NCBI RefSeq assembly: GCF_019345525.1
Contig: NZ_JAHKRA010000005.1
Span: 124,001-188,000, forward strand
Length of the DNA: 64,000 nucleotides
Direction: 5' to 3'
Source: Flavobacterium sp. NKUCC04_CG
Lineage (GTDB): Bacteria > Bacteroidota > Bacteroidia > Flavobacteriales > Flavobacteriaceae
Shown: positions 26,742 to 35,325 of the stretch, in pieces
Numbering within the stretch: the first letter of the stretch is position 1
Layout of the letters: each line of letters begins with the position of its first letter
Position numbers and translations under genes: made by a program
The notes under the pieces: model-generated
Told to the model about the DNA's origin: nothing
Seen by the model: the letters and a program-made list of their open reading frames with translations, nothing else
Database searches by the model: none

Positions 26742-27185
26742 TTATTTTTTTAAACGCATTTCTAAATATTTGTTTTCAAATCCCAATCTTTCATAGAGTT
26801 TTTTAGCAGGATTATTGGCTTCGACATGCAAAGCTATGGAACCGTTAGTTTGTTGGATCACTTCTTCTATAAGTGCTTTTCCAATTCCCTGTCCTCGAAG
26901 TTCAGCATCAGTAGCAATATAAACCAAAATATGTTCGGGAATAAAACCTTCCATTTGGGTGTTTAGGATTACGACGATACCGGCAATTTCTGTTGTTTTT
27001 TTTTGCGCAATGAGTATAAATCCACCGGGCTTACCTTCTTTTGCTAAAGCGTAATTCAAAGCTTTATCTATATCTACTTTTTCATCGCCGTATTGCTCTA
27101 AATGCTGATATAAAAAAGCACTATAAGTGTTAAATTCATTTTTAGACGGTAAATGTTCGGGTGATTTTTTGTTGATTTGAATCAT
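26742..27185 (-). CDS. GNAT-family N-acetyltransferase
   Basis: A 147-residue GNAT. The acetyl-CoA pyrophosphate loop is RGQGIGKAL (motif A), with ALHVEANNPAKKLYERLGF as motif B. The substrate is unknown. It ends 2 bases before the racemase-like gene, which hints at amino-acid or amine metabolism (inference). Confidence 0.92.
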   Translation of the reverse strand: MIQINKKSPEHLPSKNEFNTYSAFLYQHLEQYGDEKVDIDKALNYALAKEGKPGGFILIAQKKTTEIAGIVVILNTQMEGFIPEHILVYIATDAELRGQGIGKALIEEVIQQTNGSIALHVEANNPAKKLYERLGFENKYLEMRLKK

Positions 27186-27394
27186 GTAATCTTTTTTTTG
27201 CTGCTAGTAAAGGCTGATACAGCGAAGAAGTTCTTTGTAAAAAAGGTAGGTAAGGATTTTAGCGGTAGCTAATAACAAAGAAAATATCAGAAGCTGTTCA
27301 ATTACTAAAGCAGCGGGTTTAAATAAAATATATACAAATATATCGTTTTTATATTTAAAATCAATATAAAAATCATTTTTTTGCACAAATGGTT

Positions 27395-27429
27395 AAAAAA
27401 AAACCAGAAACGAAGTTCTGGTTTTTTAA
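27395..27429 (-). terminator. Terminator of the cysteine-synthesis operon
   Basis: AAACCAGAA ... TTCTGGTTTTTT hairpin immediately after the cysteine synthase stop. Confidence 0.85.
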
Positions 27430-27433
27430 TTTA

Positions 27434-28369
27434 TCACTTTATTTCTGCACTTTTTTCATCGAACAAATCTGCTATAGACCAATAGCGTTCTCCCGTATCA
27501 TAATTAAAGGTAAGCACGCGAGATCCCTTAGGTAAATCAACTAAAACTTGAGCAATAGCAGCTAAAGAAGCACCGGTTGAAATTCCCGCTAAAATTCCCT
27601 CTTCTCTTGCGATGCGTTGCGTATAAGTAAAGGCTTCTTCTTTGGTTATTTTTATAATGGAGTCCAAAAGGCTTGTTTTTAAGATTTGAGGAATAAATCC
27701 AGCACCAATTCCCTGTAATGGATGCGGACCAGCTTGACCACCACTTAATACCGGTGATTGTTCCGGTTCAACGGCAAATATTTTAATTGCGGGAAATTTT
27801 TCTTTTAAAACTTCAGCCACACCGGTGATATGACCACCAGTTCCAACACCAGTAATTAAATAATCCAAACCATCAGGAAAAGCGTTAAGGATTTCCTGTG
27901 CTGTTGTTTTGTGGTGTATTTCCGGATTGGCCGGATTATTAAACTGTTGGGGAACCCAAGAGTTTTTTGTGTTTTTAGCCAATTCAAGAGCGGCATTAAC
28001 CGATCCTGATGTACCTAATTCTTTAGGAGTTAAAACAAATTTAGCACCGTAAGCCGACATCAACTTTCTTCTTTCCATACTCATCGATTCAGGCATTACC
28101 AAAATCAATTTATAACCTTTTACAGCACAAACCATCGCCAGTCCCACACCTGTGTTTCCGGAGGTTGGTTCGATAATCGTAGTGTCTTTGTTAATCAAAC
28201 CTTTGGCCTCTGCATCTTCAATCATCGCCAGGGCTATACGATCTTTTAAACTTCCACCAGGATTGCTTTTCTCTAATTTGATCCAAACGTCAATATCACT
28301 TGGAAACAATTTATTGATTTTAACATGTGGCGTATTGCCAATGGTCTCTAAAATGGTATTTACTTTCAT
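27434..28369 (-). CDS. cysK: Cysteine synthase A
   Basis: O-acetylserine sulfhydrylase that makes cysteine from O-acetylserine and sulfide with PLP. It has 311 residues. The PLP lysine is Lys42 (GGSLKDRIA), the substrate loop is [11 protein letters not shown], the phosphate loop is [10 protein letters not shown], and STGAS is near residue 270. It lies directly after the cysE-type gene (6 bases), giving the complete serine-to-cysteine branch. The enzyme could be of CysK or CysM type; length and motifs favour CysK. Confidence 0.95.
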   Translation of the reverse strand: MKVNTILETIGNTPHVKINKLFPSDIDVWIKLEKSNPGGSLKDRIALAMIEDAEAKGLINKDTTIIEPTSGNTGVGLAMVCAVKGYKLILVMPESMSMERRKLMSAYGAKFVLTPKELGTSGSVNAALELAKNTKNSWVPQQFNNPANPEIHHKTTAQEILNAFPDGLDYLITGVGTGGHITGVAEVLKEKFPAIKIFAVEPEQSPVLSGGQAGPHPLQGIGAGFIPQILKTSLLDSIIKITKEEAFTYTQRIAREEGILAGISTGASLAAIAQVLVDLPKGSRVLTFNYDTGERYWSIADLFDEKSAEIK

Positions 28370-28375
28370 GATATA

Positions 28376-29203
28376 TTATATTATAAAGTTAATGGGTTCG
28401 GGGAGTATTTCTTTATCCTTGGTATAACTCTTGCTTTTGTTATAAATAATCGAATTGGGGTCAACACTCTTGGTTAACCAGACATTTCCACCAATAATAC
28501 TATTATGCCCAATTGTCGTTTCCCCGCCTAATATGGTGGCTCCAGAATAGATCACAACATGGTCTTCAATGATGGGATGACGCCTCAAATTCGCCTTGTC
28601 TTTTGACACGGAGATAGCTCCTAAAGTTACCCCTTGATAAATTTTGACATGATTTCCAATTCGCGTAGTTTCACCAATCACAATCCCCGTACCGTGATCG
28701 ATAAAAAAGGAATTACCAATCACCGCAGCTGGGTGAATGTCAATACCCGTTTTATTATGAGCAAATTCCGTCCATATTCGAGGAATAAGTTTTACTTGTT
28801 GCAACTGCAATTGATGGGCAAAACGATAAATGGATATGGCATAAAATCCGGGATAGGAAATTAAAATTTCTTGTAAACAAGTTGCCGCAGGATCATTGTC
28901 GAGTATCGCATTAGCATCGTTTAACAATTTAAAATAAATATTGGGAAGCGCTTCAAAAAAGGAATCTACTATTTTTTGCACTTCGATGGCATCATTAAAT
29001 GAGTGATACAATATGGTTGTAAATTCGCTTTTCAAACTGTTTAATCGAATCTCTATAGCTTCTTCAGATAAATACTTTTTATCTTCCAACTGAAACAAAA
29101 AACGAAACAATATATCGGTAAAACTTTCAATGCGCAACTTGTCCAAAAAACTAGCTGAACTTCGATTACTTTCCAATAAAGTTTGAATAAAAGGGTTTCT
29201 CAT
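28376..29203 (-). CDS. cysE: Serine O-acetyltransferase
   Basis: Acetylates serine with acetyl-CoA, the first step of cysteine synthesis. It has 275 residues: an N-terminal helical region (1-150) and a left-handed beta-helix (about 155-250) with hexapeptide repeats; the FIDHGTGIVIGETTRIGNHVK stretch carries the catalytic His/Asp. It leads the operon with cysK; CysE and CysK form the cysteine synthase complex in relatives. In E. coli a CysE C-terminal Ile inserts into the CysK site; this protein also ends in Ile (EPINFII). Confidence 0.94.
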   Translation of the reverse strand: MRNPFIQTLLESNRSSASFLDKLRIESFTDILFRFLFQLEDKKYLSEEAIEIRLNSLKSEFTTILYHSFNDAIEVQKIVDSFFEALPNIYFKLLNDANAILDNDPAATCLQEILISYPGFYAISIYRFAHQLQLQQVKLIPRIWTEFAHNKTGIDIHPAAVIGNSFFIDHGTGIVIGETTRIGNHVKIYQGVTLGAISVSKDKANLRRHPIIEDHVVIYSGATILGGETTIGHNSIIGGNVWLTKSVDPNSIIYNKSKSYTKDKEILPEPINFII

Positions 29204-29700
29204 TATATAGCAAAAGTTTAAAATGATTTATTTTAGATTCTTGACCAATACTTGACGACCTATAATCAGGATTAAGATTTGGTTTATCAAAAAATCTAGT
29301 TGTTTACCAGTTAGCTGGCGTATATATGGTAAATATAGTTTCTTTAAGAATACCAACTGATGGATTGCTCTTATTTAGTATTTTTTTAATAGTTCCATTT
29401 AAGCTATAAAAAATCGGGAAATATGGAGGTATTTAAAGATTTTTTGCCGAAATATATAATTAGTCATTAAATGTACAAAATGCATGTAAAAAGTGATTTT
29501 AACATTTTTTATCTCAAAAGGACCTACTTTGTTAAAAATGCTAGTGACTATTTGCTTTGATCAAAAACTACAGTAAATTTGCTAAACAAGTTTATGAAAG
29601 GCAATCAAAATTGTTTGGTATATGCGGATAAATAGGTTTTTTTATTTTTGAATTTTTCTTGAGTTGGCTACTTATAGGAAAGATTTGGTTTTGTTGTTTT
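29204..29700. other. Long AT-rich intergenic stretch
   Basis: No gene seen. It forms the left part of an 1.1-kb gap between cysE and the AraC twins and holds the cysE promoter. No repeat or coding trace was found. Confidence 0.5.
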
Positions 29701-29701
29701 G

Positions 29702-29858
29702 TTGACCTGTTTAAAAGTTACATCTTATTTTGATCTGTAAAAATAGGGATTTGTCAGTCACCTCTTGTCCATATGGAGGTAGGTAAACCTTATTTTTTAA
29801 TACGTAGATTTGCTATGAAAAAGAAAACCTGTAAAAGAAATTTTACAGGTTTTTTTTG
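29702..29858 (+). ncRNA. Candidate small RNA, promoter to terminator
   Basis: A TTG box (29702-29704) and TTATTTTG (29725-29732) with 20-base spacing could start a transcript near 29738. Downstream lie a small hairpin (ACCTC ... GAGGT, 29760-29780) and a strong terminator with no credible open frame before it. A second -7-like box, TAGATTTGC, lies at 29808-29816. The predicted RNA is about 120 bases. I recognise no known RNA family. Confidence 0.35.
29824..29858 (+). terminator. Orphan intrinsic terminator
   Basis: AAAACCTGTAAAA-gaaa-TTTTACAGGTTTT followed by T-rich sequence: a very strong hairpin not preceded by a gene on either strand. Confidence 0.8.
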
Positions 29859-29866
29859 TTTCAAAT

Positions 29867-29929
29867 AACCACAACTACACTTATGATGTTTATAACAGAT
29901 AATAAGGTGTTTTATGATTATTTGTGGTT
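29867..29929. repeat. Inverted repeat AACCACAA / TTGTGGTT
   Basis: 8-bp arms at 29867-29874 and 29922-29929, 47 bases apart. The same core recurs at 30243-30298. Confidence 0.5.
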
Positions 29930-30196
29930 TTTTATGCATCTACAAAATCAATTAAGTCTTAAAAACCATATTAGATATACTATTTTAACAAATATTCAGT
30001 ACTAAATGCGATTATTTAGAAAATCCAAGTATTTAAAAATGTAATAAATAGCTCTTTTTTTGAGTTATTTTTCATCAATTGATTTAAAATCATTGCAAAG
30101 CGATAATTATAAATCAATAGTATCTTAAACTATTTATTTCCGGATAGATACATCTCAAAAAAACATTTTTTTAACAAATAATAGCGCTATTTTTTA

Positions 30197-30204
30197 TATA
30201 TTTG
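30197..30204 (+). promoter_or_regulatory. -7 promoter box of the AraC-type gene pair
   Basis: TATATTTG, a perfect TAnnTTTG, giving a leader of about 110 bases that contains the second AACCACA inverted repeat. Confidence 0.5.
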
Positions 30205-30240
30205 TTTTATTTAACTGTATTTACATTAAAATTAATCTCA

Positions 30241-30300
30241 TTATGTGGTTAAATAACTCCAATTGAATTATTTTTTTGTAATTAAGTAAGAACCACATTA
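30241..30300. repeat. Inverted repeat ATGTGGTT / AACCACAT in the araC leader
   Basis: Perfect 8-bp arms (30243-30250 and 30291-30298) spaced 40 bases apart, extendable to 10 bp with one mismatch. It lies between promoter and start codon of the first AraC-family gene. The pair at 29867-29929 shares the core. Confidence 0.55.
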
Positions 30301-30320
30301 TAAATAATCAATCATTTAAA

Positions 30321-31307
30321 ATGAAAGTTATTCTACCACATTACCGAGTGGAATTCAATTGGACTGAAGTACTTGCTGAAGCCATGGGAGGCGTTGTCGA
30401 AAATCATTTTATAAAGGGGGATAATGAAACTTATAGAGGTACCCATTATATTTTACCGATTGAGAGAGATATTACAGCCATGCTGGAAGACACTATTTAT
30501 AAAGAAGATGTTTTAGTGCGATATACGAGTGAAGATGCTAGTTTTGTAGGACTATATTTTTATGATTTTGAAGGAAACGATGTCGATTTAGTAGTTGATA
30601 ATCAAGAAAGAAGCTTGCTCGGAAGATTAAATTATAATTTTTCTATAGTGGACAGTGATTTAGAACTGGATTACATCATTAATAAAGACACTAAAATATT
30701 TAGTATTTGTATTTTTATTAAAAAAGCTGCTTTAAAAACGTATTTTAAAAACATACCAAACTTAGCACCGCTTGTAGATAAGATTTTCAATCAAAATAAA
30801 AACACTATAATCCGTTTGGATAGGATGAGTACTAATAGTGCTTTATTAATTCAAAAATTCAAACAAATTACATACGATAATCTATTTTATGAGTTTCACT
30901 TTAAAGCATTGGTTTACGACTTGTTAACTGAATATTTAAAGCAAACCACTACAGAGAAAATAGTGATTGGTAAAGCATTAAATGAGGATTTTAAAAATAT
31001 TTTAAAATCTAAGGTATATTTATTAAGTGTCCTTGAAGGCGATTTTCCAGGTGTTGATTTTTTAGCAGAGAAAGTATCTATGTCTTCCTCCAAATACAAA
31101 AAGTTATTTGCTAAAATAACCGGTTCTAGCCCTGGTATTTTTTTTCAAAGCAATAAGTTATACAAATCCAAAGAATTATTAGCTACCGGTCAATATACGA
31201 TCGGAGAAGTAGCCGCTAAATTGAATTATTCCAGTATATCCTATATGGCCAAGCGCTTTAAAGAAACGTATGGAATTTACCCAAAACAATATCAAAATTT
31301 ACTTTAA
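30321..31307 (+). CDS. AraC-family transcriptional regulator (copy 1)
   Basis: A 328-residue protein with an N-terminal sensor-like domain of unknown type and a C-terminal AraC helix-turn-helix domain (about 230-328): FLAEKVSMSSSKYKKLFAKITG and IGEVAAKLNYSSISYMAKRF are the two recognition modules, ending YGIYPKQYQNLL. It is followed 20 bases later by a collinear paralogue, so the pair arose by tandem duplication. An inverted repeat in its own leader suggests autoregulation (inference). Confidence 0.9.
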   Translation: MKVILPHYRVEFNWTEVLAEAMGGVVENHFIKGDNETYRGTHYILPIERDITAMLEDTIYKEDVLVRYTSEDASFVGLYFYDFEGNDVDLVVDNQERSLLGRLNYNFSIVDSDLELDYIINKDTKIFSICIFIKKAALKTYFKNIPNLAPLVDKIFNQNKNTIIRLDRMSTNSALLIQKFKQITYDNLFYEFHFKALVYDLLTEYLKQTTTEKIVIGKALNEDFKNILKSKVYLLSVLEGDFPGVDFLAEKVSMSSSKYKKLFAKITGSSPGIFFQSNKLYKSKELLATGQYTIGEVAAKLNYSSISYMAKRFKETYGIYPKQYQNLL

Positions 31308-31327
31308 CACCAAAATAAGTTTAGCTA

Positions 31328-32320
31328 TTGAAAAATTTTAGTCATACTTTTTCATTTTCGCCAGATTGGCGCAAAAAATTCATCGATGAATTGAGTGGAT
31401 TTATAGAATCTGACGATCGAATTATGGCTTTTAAATCGCCTATAGCCGAAGGAGAAACCTTTTTTATGGAAATCATACCCGGTTTTGCCGTTTTACTTAT
31501 AGATGCTGTAATTAATATCCCATTACGTTTAGTTCGCATACCTTCTGATGAAGACTTTTGGATTATTTATTACGATCTGAGTGAGGATATAAACAGGCAT
31601 ACCGTCTTTAAAACCCACTACGAGATTGGTGACAGCTCTAAGTTTGGATTGGGGGTTATCGATAGTCGAATAGAGAGTTCCTATAATATCGAAACGGGTA
31701 ATCACATGTATTCTCTGCGCCTCTTTATAGATAAAAAACTAATGCAAACCTATCTCAACAAATCCAATTTAAAGGAAGAATTTAAAGATGTTTTCGATCG
31801 AAAAAAAAAGAAAATTTTGTTTTATAAACACATCGACAGCAGGAGTAAAGTGGCCCTTTTTAAATTAAAACAACAGCGAATCAATAATTTCTTTTTCGAG
31901 TTTGATATTAAAAGTACTGCATACCAATTATTGGGGTATTTTCTCGAACGAACGAATCTAGAAATCACCTCGAAAACGTTTTATGAAAAAGATGCTGAAG
32001 CCCTTGAAAAAAGCCAGGATTATTTAATATCCCAACTCTATTTATCTTTTCCTGGTATAGAAAAATTGGCGGCAATTGCTCATATGTCTGCTTCGAAGTT
32101 TAATAAAGCATATAAAGACCGGTACGGAACCAGTCCAGCTTCTTTTTTTAAACAGGAAAAATTAAAAGTAGCTACGGAATTACTGCTCAGTGGTAAATTT
32201 AGATATATCAGCGAAGTGGTTTTTGAAATGGGGTATAACAAAACGACTTATTTTACCTTACTTTATAAAAATAATTTCGGGATACTACCCAGTGAAATTT
32301 TTGTAAAACGCGAAGACTAG
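31328..32320 (+). CDS. AraC-family transcriptional regulator (copy 2)
   Basis: A 330-residue paralogue of the preceding gene: same layout, with the AraC domain at about 232-330 (KLAAIAHMSASKFNKAYKDRYG and ISEVVFEMGYNKTTYF). The start is TTG; no nearby ATG would keep the N-terminal segment, which aligns along its length with copy 1, so the TTG start is well supported. Both sit in one operon with no enzyme or transporter beside them. Confidence 0.88.
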   Translation: MKNFSHTFSFSPDWRKKFIDELSGFIESDDRIMAFKSPIAEGETFFMEIIPGFAVLLIDAVINIPLRLVRIPSDEDFWIIYYDLSEDINRHTVFKTHYEIGDSSKFGLGVIDSRIESSYNIETGNHMYSLRLFIDKKLMQTYLNKSNLKEEFKDVFDRKKKKILFYKHIDSRSKVALFKLKQQRINNFFFEFDIKSTAYQLLGYFLERTNLEITSKTFYEKDAEALEKSQDYLISQLYLSFPGIEKLAAIAHMSASKFNKAYKDRYGTSPASFFKQEKLKVATELLLSGKFRYISEVVFEMGYNKTTYFTLLYKNNFGILPSEIFVKRED

Positions 32321-32512
32321 TTTTATTATTTACCCCTAGATCACTGCTTAAAAAACAAAATAGTTTTTAATAGGCACAGCTATTTCCTTTTTGGCATAAA
32401 TTTTTAGAATTTTCATAGTGTAATTTAGAAAATCTGTTAGGAATAATTTAAAAAAACAAGCTTATATCCAATTTATAATCAATAGAACCTTCTTTTTTCG
32501 CTCATATTATTT

Positions 32513-32557
32513 AATTTGTATTGAAAATTTAATATTATCAATACAAATTTTTTTTTT
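32513..32557 (+). terminator. Terminator about 190 bases beyond the AraC pair
   Basis: AATTTGTATTGA ... TCAATACAAATT, a perfect 12-bp stem with a 13-base loop followed by T10. The 190 bases between the AraC stop and this hairpin contain no gene. Confidence 0.8.
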
Positions 32558-32579
32558 AAATAAAAAATTAACAAAACAC

Positions 32580-32609
32580 TTGCTTTTACATAATCTCTAT
32601 TTATATTTG
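32580..32609 (+). promoter_or_regulatory. Promoter of cspA
   Basis: TTG (32580-32582), 19 bases, TATATTTG (32602-32609): the textbook Bacteroidota arrangement, 26 bases before the start codon. Confidence 0.75.
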
Positions 32610-32634
32610 TTAGTATAACATTTAAATAAAAAGC

Positions 32635-32826
32635 ATGAAAAAAGGTACAGTAAAATTTTTTAATGAAGCAAAAGGTTTTGGATTTATTAAAGAAGACGGA
32701 TCATCACAAGATATTTTTGTACACAGTACAGGTTTACTAGAAAGTATCCGTGAGGACGACGAAGTAGTTTTTGAAGTAGAAGAAGGTAAAAAAGGATTAA
32801 CAGCAGTTCAAGTTAGACGCGCATAA
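32635..32826 (+). CDS. Cold-shock-domain protein (CspA family)
   Basis: A 63-residue single-stranded nucleic-acid-binding beta-barrel. RNP1 (KGFGFI) and RNP2 (DIFVH) are present. It is one of the usual several Csp paralogues of flavobacteria. The leader is only about 20 bases, without the long thermosensor leader of E. coli cspA. Two hairpins follow in tandem. Confidence 0.95.
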   Translation: MKKGTVKFFNEAKGFGFIKEDGSSQDIFVHSTGLLESIREDDEVVFEVEEGKKGLTAVQVRRA

Positions 32827-32851
32827 TTATTTTTTGAATTTTTCATTAGTC

Positions 32852-32929
32852 CTTACCAACTTAAGTTGGTAAGCATTTAAAAAAACAAATAACCACTAGC
32901 AACTTAAATGTGCTAGTGGTTTTTTTTTT
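32852..32929 (+). terminator. Tandem hairpins after cspA
   Basis: First CTTACCAACTTAAGTTGGTAAG (32852-32873, perfect palindrome, no T-tract), then AACCACTAGCA ... TGCTAGTGGTT with T9 (32891-32929), the true terminator. Confidence 0.85.
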
Positions 32930-33129
32930 AACAAGCTGCCAACAGCTCCGGTCTATATAAAACCCATAAGGGTAAAACGATTTTACAAGCCCGTAGCGGT
33001 GAAATGATGATGTTCGAGCTACAAACCCCTTAGTCTTTCGGAAACGCTTCTAAGGAAAGGAAATGCCATTAAAAACAAGAGGCTGCCTCTTGGACAACCT
33101 CTTATATAATACTCTTTTGAAGATAATTA
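32930..33129. other. Intergenic region with higher GC than its surroundings
   Basis: About 130 bases here are less AT-rich than the neighbouring gaps. A 32-codon plus-strand frame (32932-33030) is open but unrecognised. Near 33080-33105 an AGAGG ... CCTCT hairpin lies downstream of the minus-strand gene and may end it. Confidence 0.4.
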
Positions 33130-33501
33130 CTAAAAATCGAATACGGGATTCTCAATTATCGGCACATACACACCGCCGTATGCAAAAGGAGATTTAGTAA
33201 CTTTTAATATAGTCACATTTGGATGCAACATTATATATCCATCACGGCAAAGTCTATCTACTACTTGTTGTAATAATGTATAGTAAATATGTCCTCCTGA
33301 GGGAGTTTCCTGACAAATTTTAACGAGATACTCTACATAATTAGGATTTCGACTATTGGTAATTTGTTTACCATTGGCATCGCATTTGTACAATTTGTAT
33401 TCTCTACAAGAAATATACGATGGCGGGTCTGCAGGACCAACTACTTGAGCGAATGAGGCAAAAGAACCTAGTAAAATTGCCACTAATAAAAGTTTTTTCA
33501 T
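33130..33501 (-). CDS. Small secreted protein of unknown function
   Basis: A 123-residue protein with a clear signal peptide (MKKLLLVAILLGSFASFAQ). The mature part has four cysteines (SCREY, KCDAN, ICQET, LCRDG), which could form two disulfides in the periplasm. I do not recognise the family. It is monocistronic and close to a possible terminator hairpin. Confidence 0.72.
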   Translation of the reverse strand: MKKLLLVAILLGSFASFAQVVGPADPPSYISCREYKLYKCDANGKQITNSRNPNYVEYLVKICQETPSGGHIYYTLLQQVVDRLCRDGYIMLHPNVTILKVTKSPFAYGGVYVPIIENPVFDF

Positions 33502-33761
33502 AATTTAAAATTTTGGTTAACGTTAAAAATAGTAAATATTATATGAAATTCAATCAAATATTATTATTTTTTATTGAGTATAATTCAAAATTAACCACTA
33601 ATCATATCAAAGAACTAATTGGTATTGAACAATTGTAGTCTTATCTTTATATTACACTACTTACTTTAATTTCTTTAAGTTGGCGTATAAATCTTAAAAT
33701 CTATTATATTTAGGGTTGTAGTGGCCCAATGTATTTAAACATAAATTTTTAAAAAATTCTA

Positions 33762-34343
33762 ATGCAAAAAATAATCTGGTTCTTTTTCCTAACGTGGAGT
33801 TTAAGTGCTTTTTCACAGACTGAAGAACAGCGCGAAATGGATTCTTTGAGGCTTGCCTTTATTGAAAATTATCGTGAACTTTTCTCGCTCCATCCTATAC
33901 ATCACGTCGGCTGGGTAACCGATTATGAACAATTGTATTCCAAAAGTGAAAAAGCTATGCTAAATAGTTTAATTGATCAATACGAAAAAGAAACAACCGT
34001 AGAAATAGTAATTGTAACAATTGATTCTACAAGAGTTTCTGCTGATCGATTTGAAGAATTATCACTCACTATTGCCAATCATTGGGGAGTGGGAAAATTT
34101 GGAAAGGATAATGGGGTTTTAATTGCTATATCTAAGGATTACAGAAAAATTAGAATACAAAACGGAAACGGAATTGAAAAAATCCTCACCAACGAAGAAA
34201 CTTCTGAAATAATCAATAGCGTTTTTATTCCCGCATTCAGAAATGGCAATTACTTTGAAGGAACGATGCAAGGAGTAAAAGAATTGATCAAATTTTTAAA
34301 TAAAAATGGAGCAAAAGATACCTTTAGTTACTCATCGGTTTAA
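33762..34343 (+). CDS. TPM-domain protein, exported
   Basis: A 193-residue protein with a signal peptide (residues 1-18, FLTWSLSAFSQ). The TPM domain covers about 45-180: VTDYEQLYSKSEKAMLNSLI, then VEIVIVTIDSTRV, then the hallmark NHWGVGKFGKDNGVLIAISKDYRKIRIQNGNG. It lacks the long Gly-rich or membrane tail of many TPM proteins. Family members have been called phosphatases or photosystem repair proteins; the bacterial role is unsettled. Confidence 0.88.
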   Translation: MQKIIWFFFLTWSLSAFSQTEEQREMDSLRLAFIENYRELFSLHPIHHVGWVTDYEQLYSKSEKAMLNSLIDQYEKETTVEIVIVTIDSTRVSADRFEELSLTIANHWGVGKFGKDNGVLIAISKDYRKIRIQNGNGIEKILTNEETSEIINSVFIPAFRNGNYFEGTMQGVKELIKFLNKNGAKDTFSYSSV

Positions 34344-34591
34344 GAGTTTCTCCAGTTTTTTGGAATAGTTTTCATTGTAAAATCACAGTATTTTGAAAAT
34401 GATTAAAGTTATTTTGACTGTATCTATAAAAATTATGAGGTCCACAAGCGCCTTACTTATCTAGTTACTTTTAAAATAGAGTATCCTACTGACAGTACAC
34501 ATAATATTGAAATGATAGGCCTTACTACTAATAGTTTATTTTTATACAAATTAAATGTGGAGAGAAAAAAAAAATTAAGTTTTTAGGCAAT
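34344..34591. other. Intergenic region after the TPM gene
   Basis: No supported gene. A 59-codon plus-strand frame at 34407-34586 lacks any start; runs of this length are expected by chance in AT-rich DNA. Confidence 0.5.
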
Positions 34592-34631
34592 AAAAAACCG
34601 CTAGAACCCTTTTAAGGATTTGCGGTTTTTT
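34592..34631 (-). terminator. Terminator of ssrA
   Basis: AAAAAACCGC ... GCGGTTTTTT, directly downstream of the tmRNA 3' end on the minus strand. Confidence 0.85.
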
Positions 34632-34636
34632 ATTTG

Positions 34637-35031
34637 TGGAGTCGCCGAGAATCGAACTCGGGTCCAAACAAGCAATCAAAAAGCTTTCTACATGTTTAGT
34701 TCCTTCTTAGTTTTTCGTCAACAAGCTTGGCTAGGAACGGCCACCTGTCGCTTATTCTCTTAGTTGTCAGAAACCCGTCGAGACTAAAGGTTCCCTAGGT
34801 TTATTTTTACGGTTCTCCTAATTAAAACGCCACAAACCAAGGCTTTTTTGGAGAATCTAGCTTTCTCACCTGGTGAGAACTAGGCAAATCTTACTATAAT
34901 TCAGATTAAGCAGCTAAAGCGTAATTATTTTCGCCGTTTGAAAAGTTTGAAAAATGATATTTACGAGCTGTTTTTCAGCGCTCGACATGCTTACAATCTA
35001 ATTCCACTTGCTGTCAAAGCCAATCGACCCC
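34637..35031 (-). ncRNA. ssrA: tmRNA (transfer-messenger RNA)
   Basis: Rescues stalled ribosomes. The 5' end GGGGTCGA pairs with CGACTCC at the 3' end to make the 7-bp acceptor stem, and the T-arm sequence (gggttcgat-type, seen as gaatcgaactc on plus) is near the 3' end. The tag frame, minus strand 34935-34906, encodes GENNYALAA followed by TAA, the degradation tag ending in the usual ALAA. The 3' CCA is not encoded. Length is about 395 bases, one-piece form. Confidence 0.95.
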
Positions 35032-35039
35032 AAGTATCA

Positions 35040-35067
35040 GTTGTTATACAGAATTTTATATAACAAC
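35040..35067 (-). other. Hairpin in the tmRNA 5' leader
   Basis: GTTGTTATA and TATAACAAC form a perfect 9-bp stem with a 10-base loop, ending 8 bases upstream of the mature tmRNA 5' end. A TATATTTGC promoter box (35073-35081, minus) lies just upstream, so the hairpin should be in the precursor removed by processing. Confidence 0.55.
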
Positions 35068-35081
35068 GAACGGCAAATATA

Positions 35082-35257
35082 AATTAAAAAAACGAAAGCC
35101 CGGCTGTTTTTGCAATCATTTCCAACTTAAATATACTAAAAAAATCTTCATTTTCATAAGGATTACAGTCAGAAGCTTGAAATAGATCGGGTTAAAATGC
35201 GGCCTTCACTAAATTATATTTAATTCTTTTGCCGTGAAAAAATGAATTTGTCATTTT
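35082..35257. other. Intergenic region between divergent ssrA and dehydrogenase genes
   Basis: AT-rich promoter region; no gene seen. Confidence 0.5.
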
Positions 35258-35290
35258 GTTTTGCAAAAGAATTAATTAAGCTTAATTTTG
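35258..35290 (+). promoter_or_regulatory. Promoter of the saccharopine-dehydrogenase-like gene
   Basis: TTTTG, about 19 bases, TAATTTTG (35283-35290), 35 bases before the start codon. Confidence 0.65.
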
Positions 35291-35325
35291 AAAAATTGTA
35301 CAATTAACAGCCTTAGAATTTATTT

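Noticed and set aside
32932..33030. 32-codon open frame after cspA in less AT-rich DNA
   Set aside because: Too short and unrecognised; the shift in base composition is small.
34407..34586. 59-codon plus-strand frame between the TPM gene and ssrA
   Set aside because: No start codon and no family features; length expected by chance.
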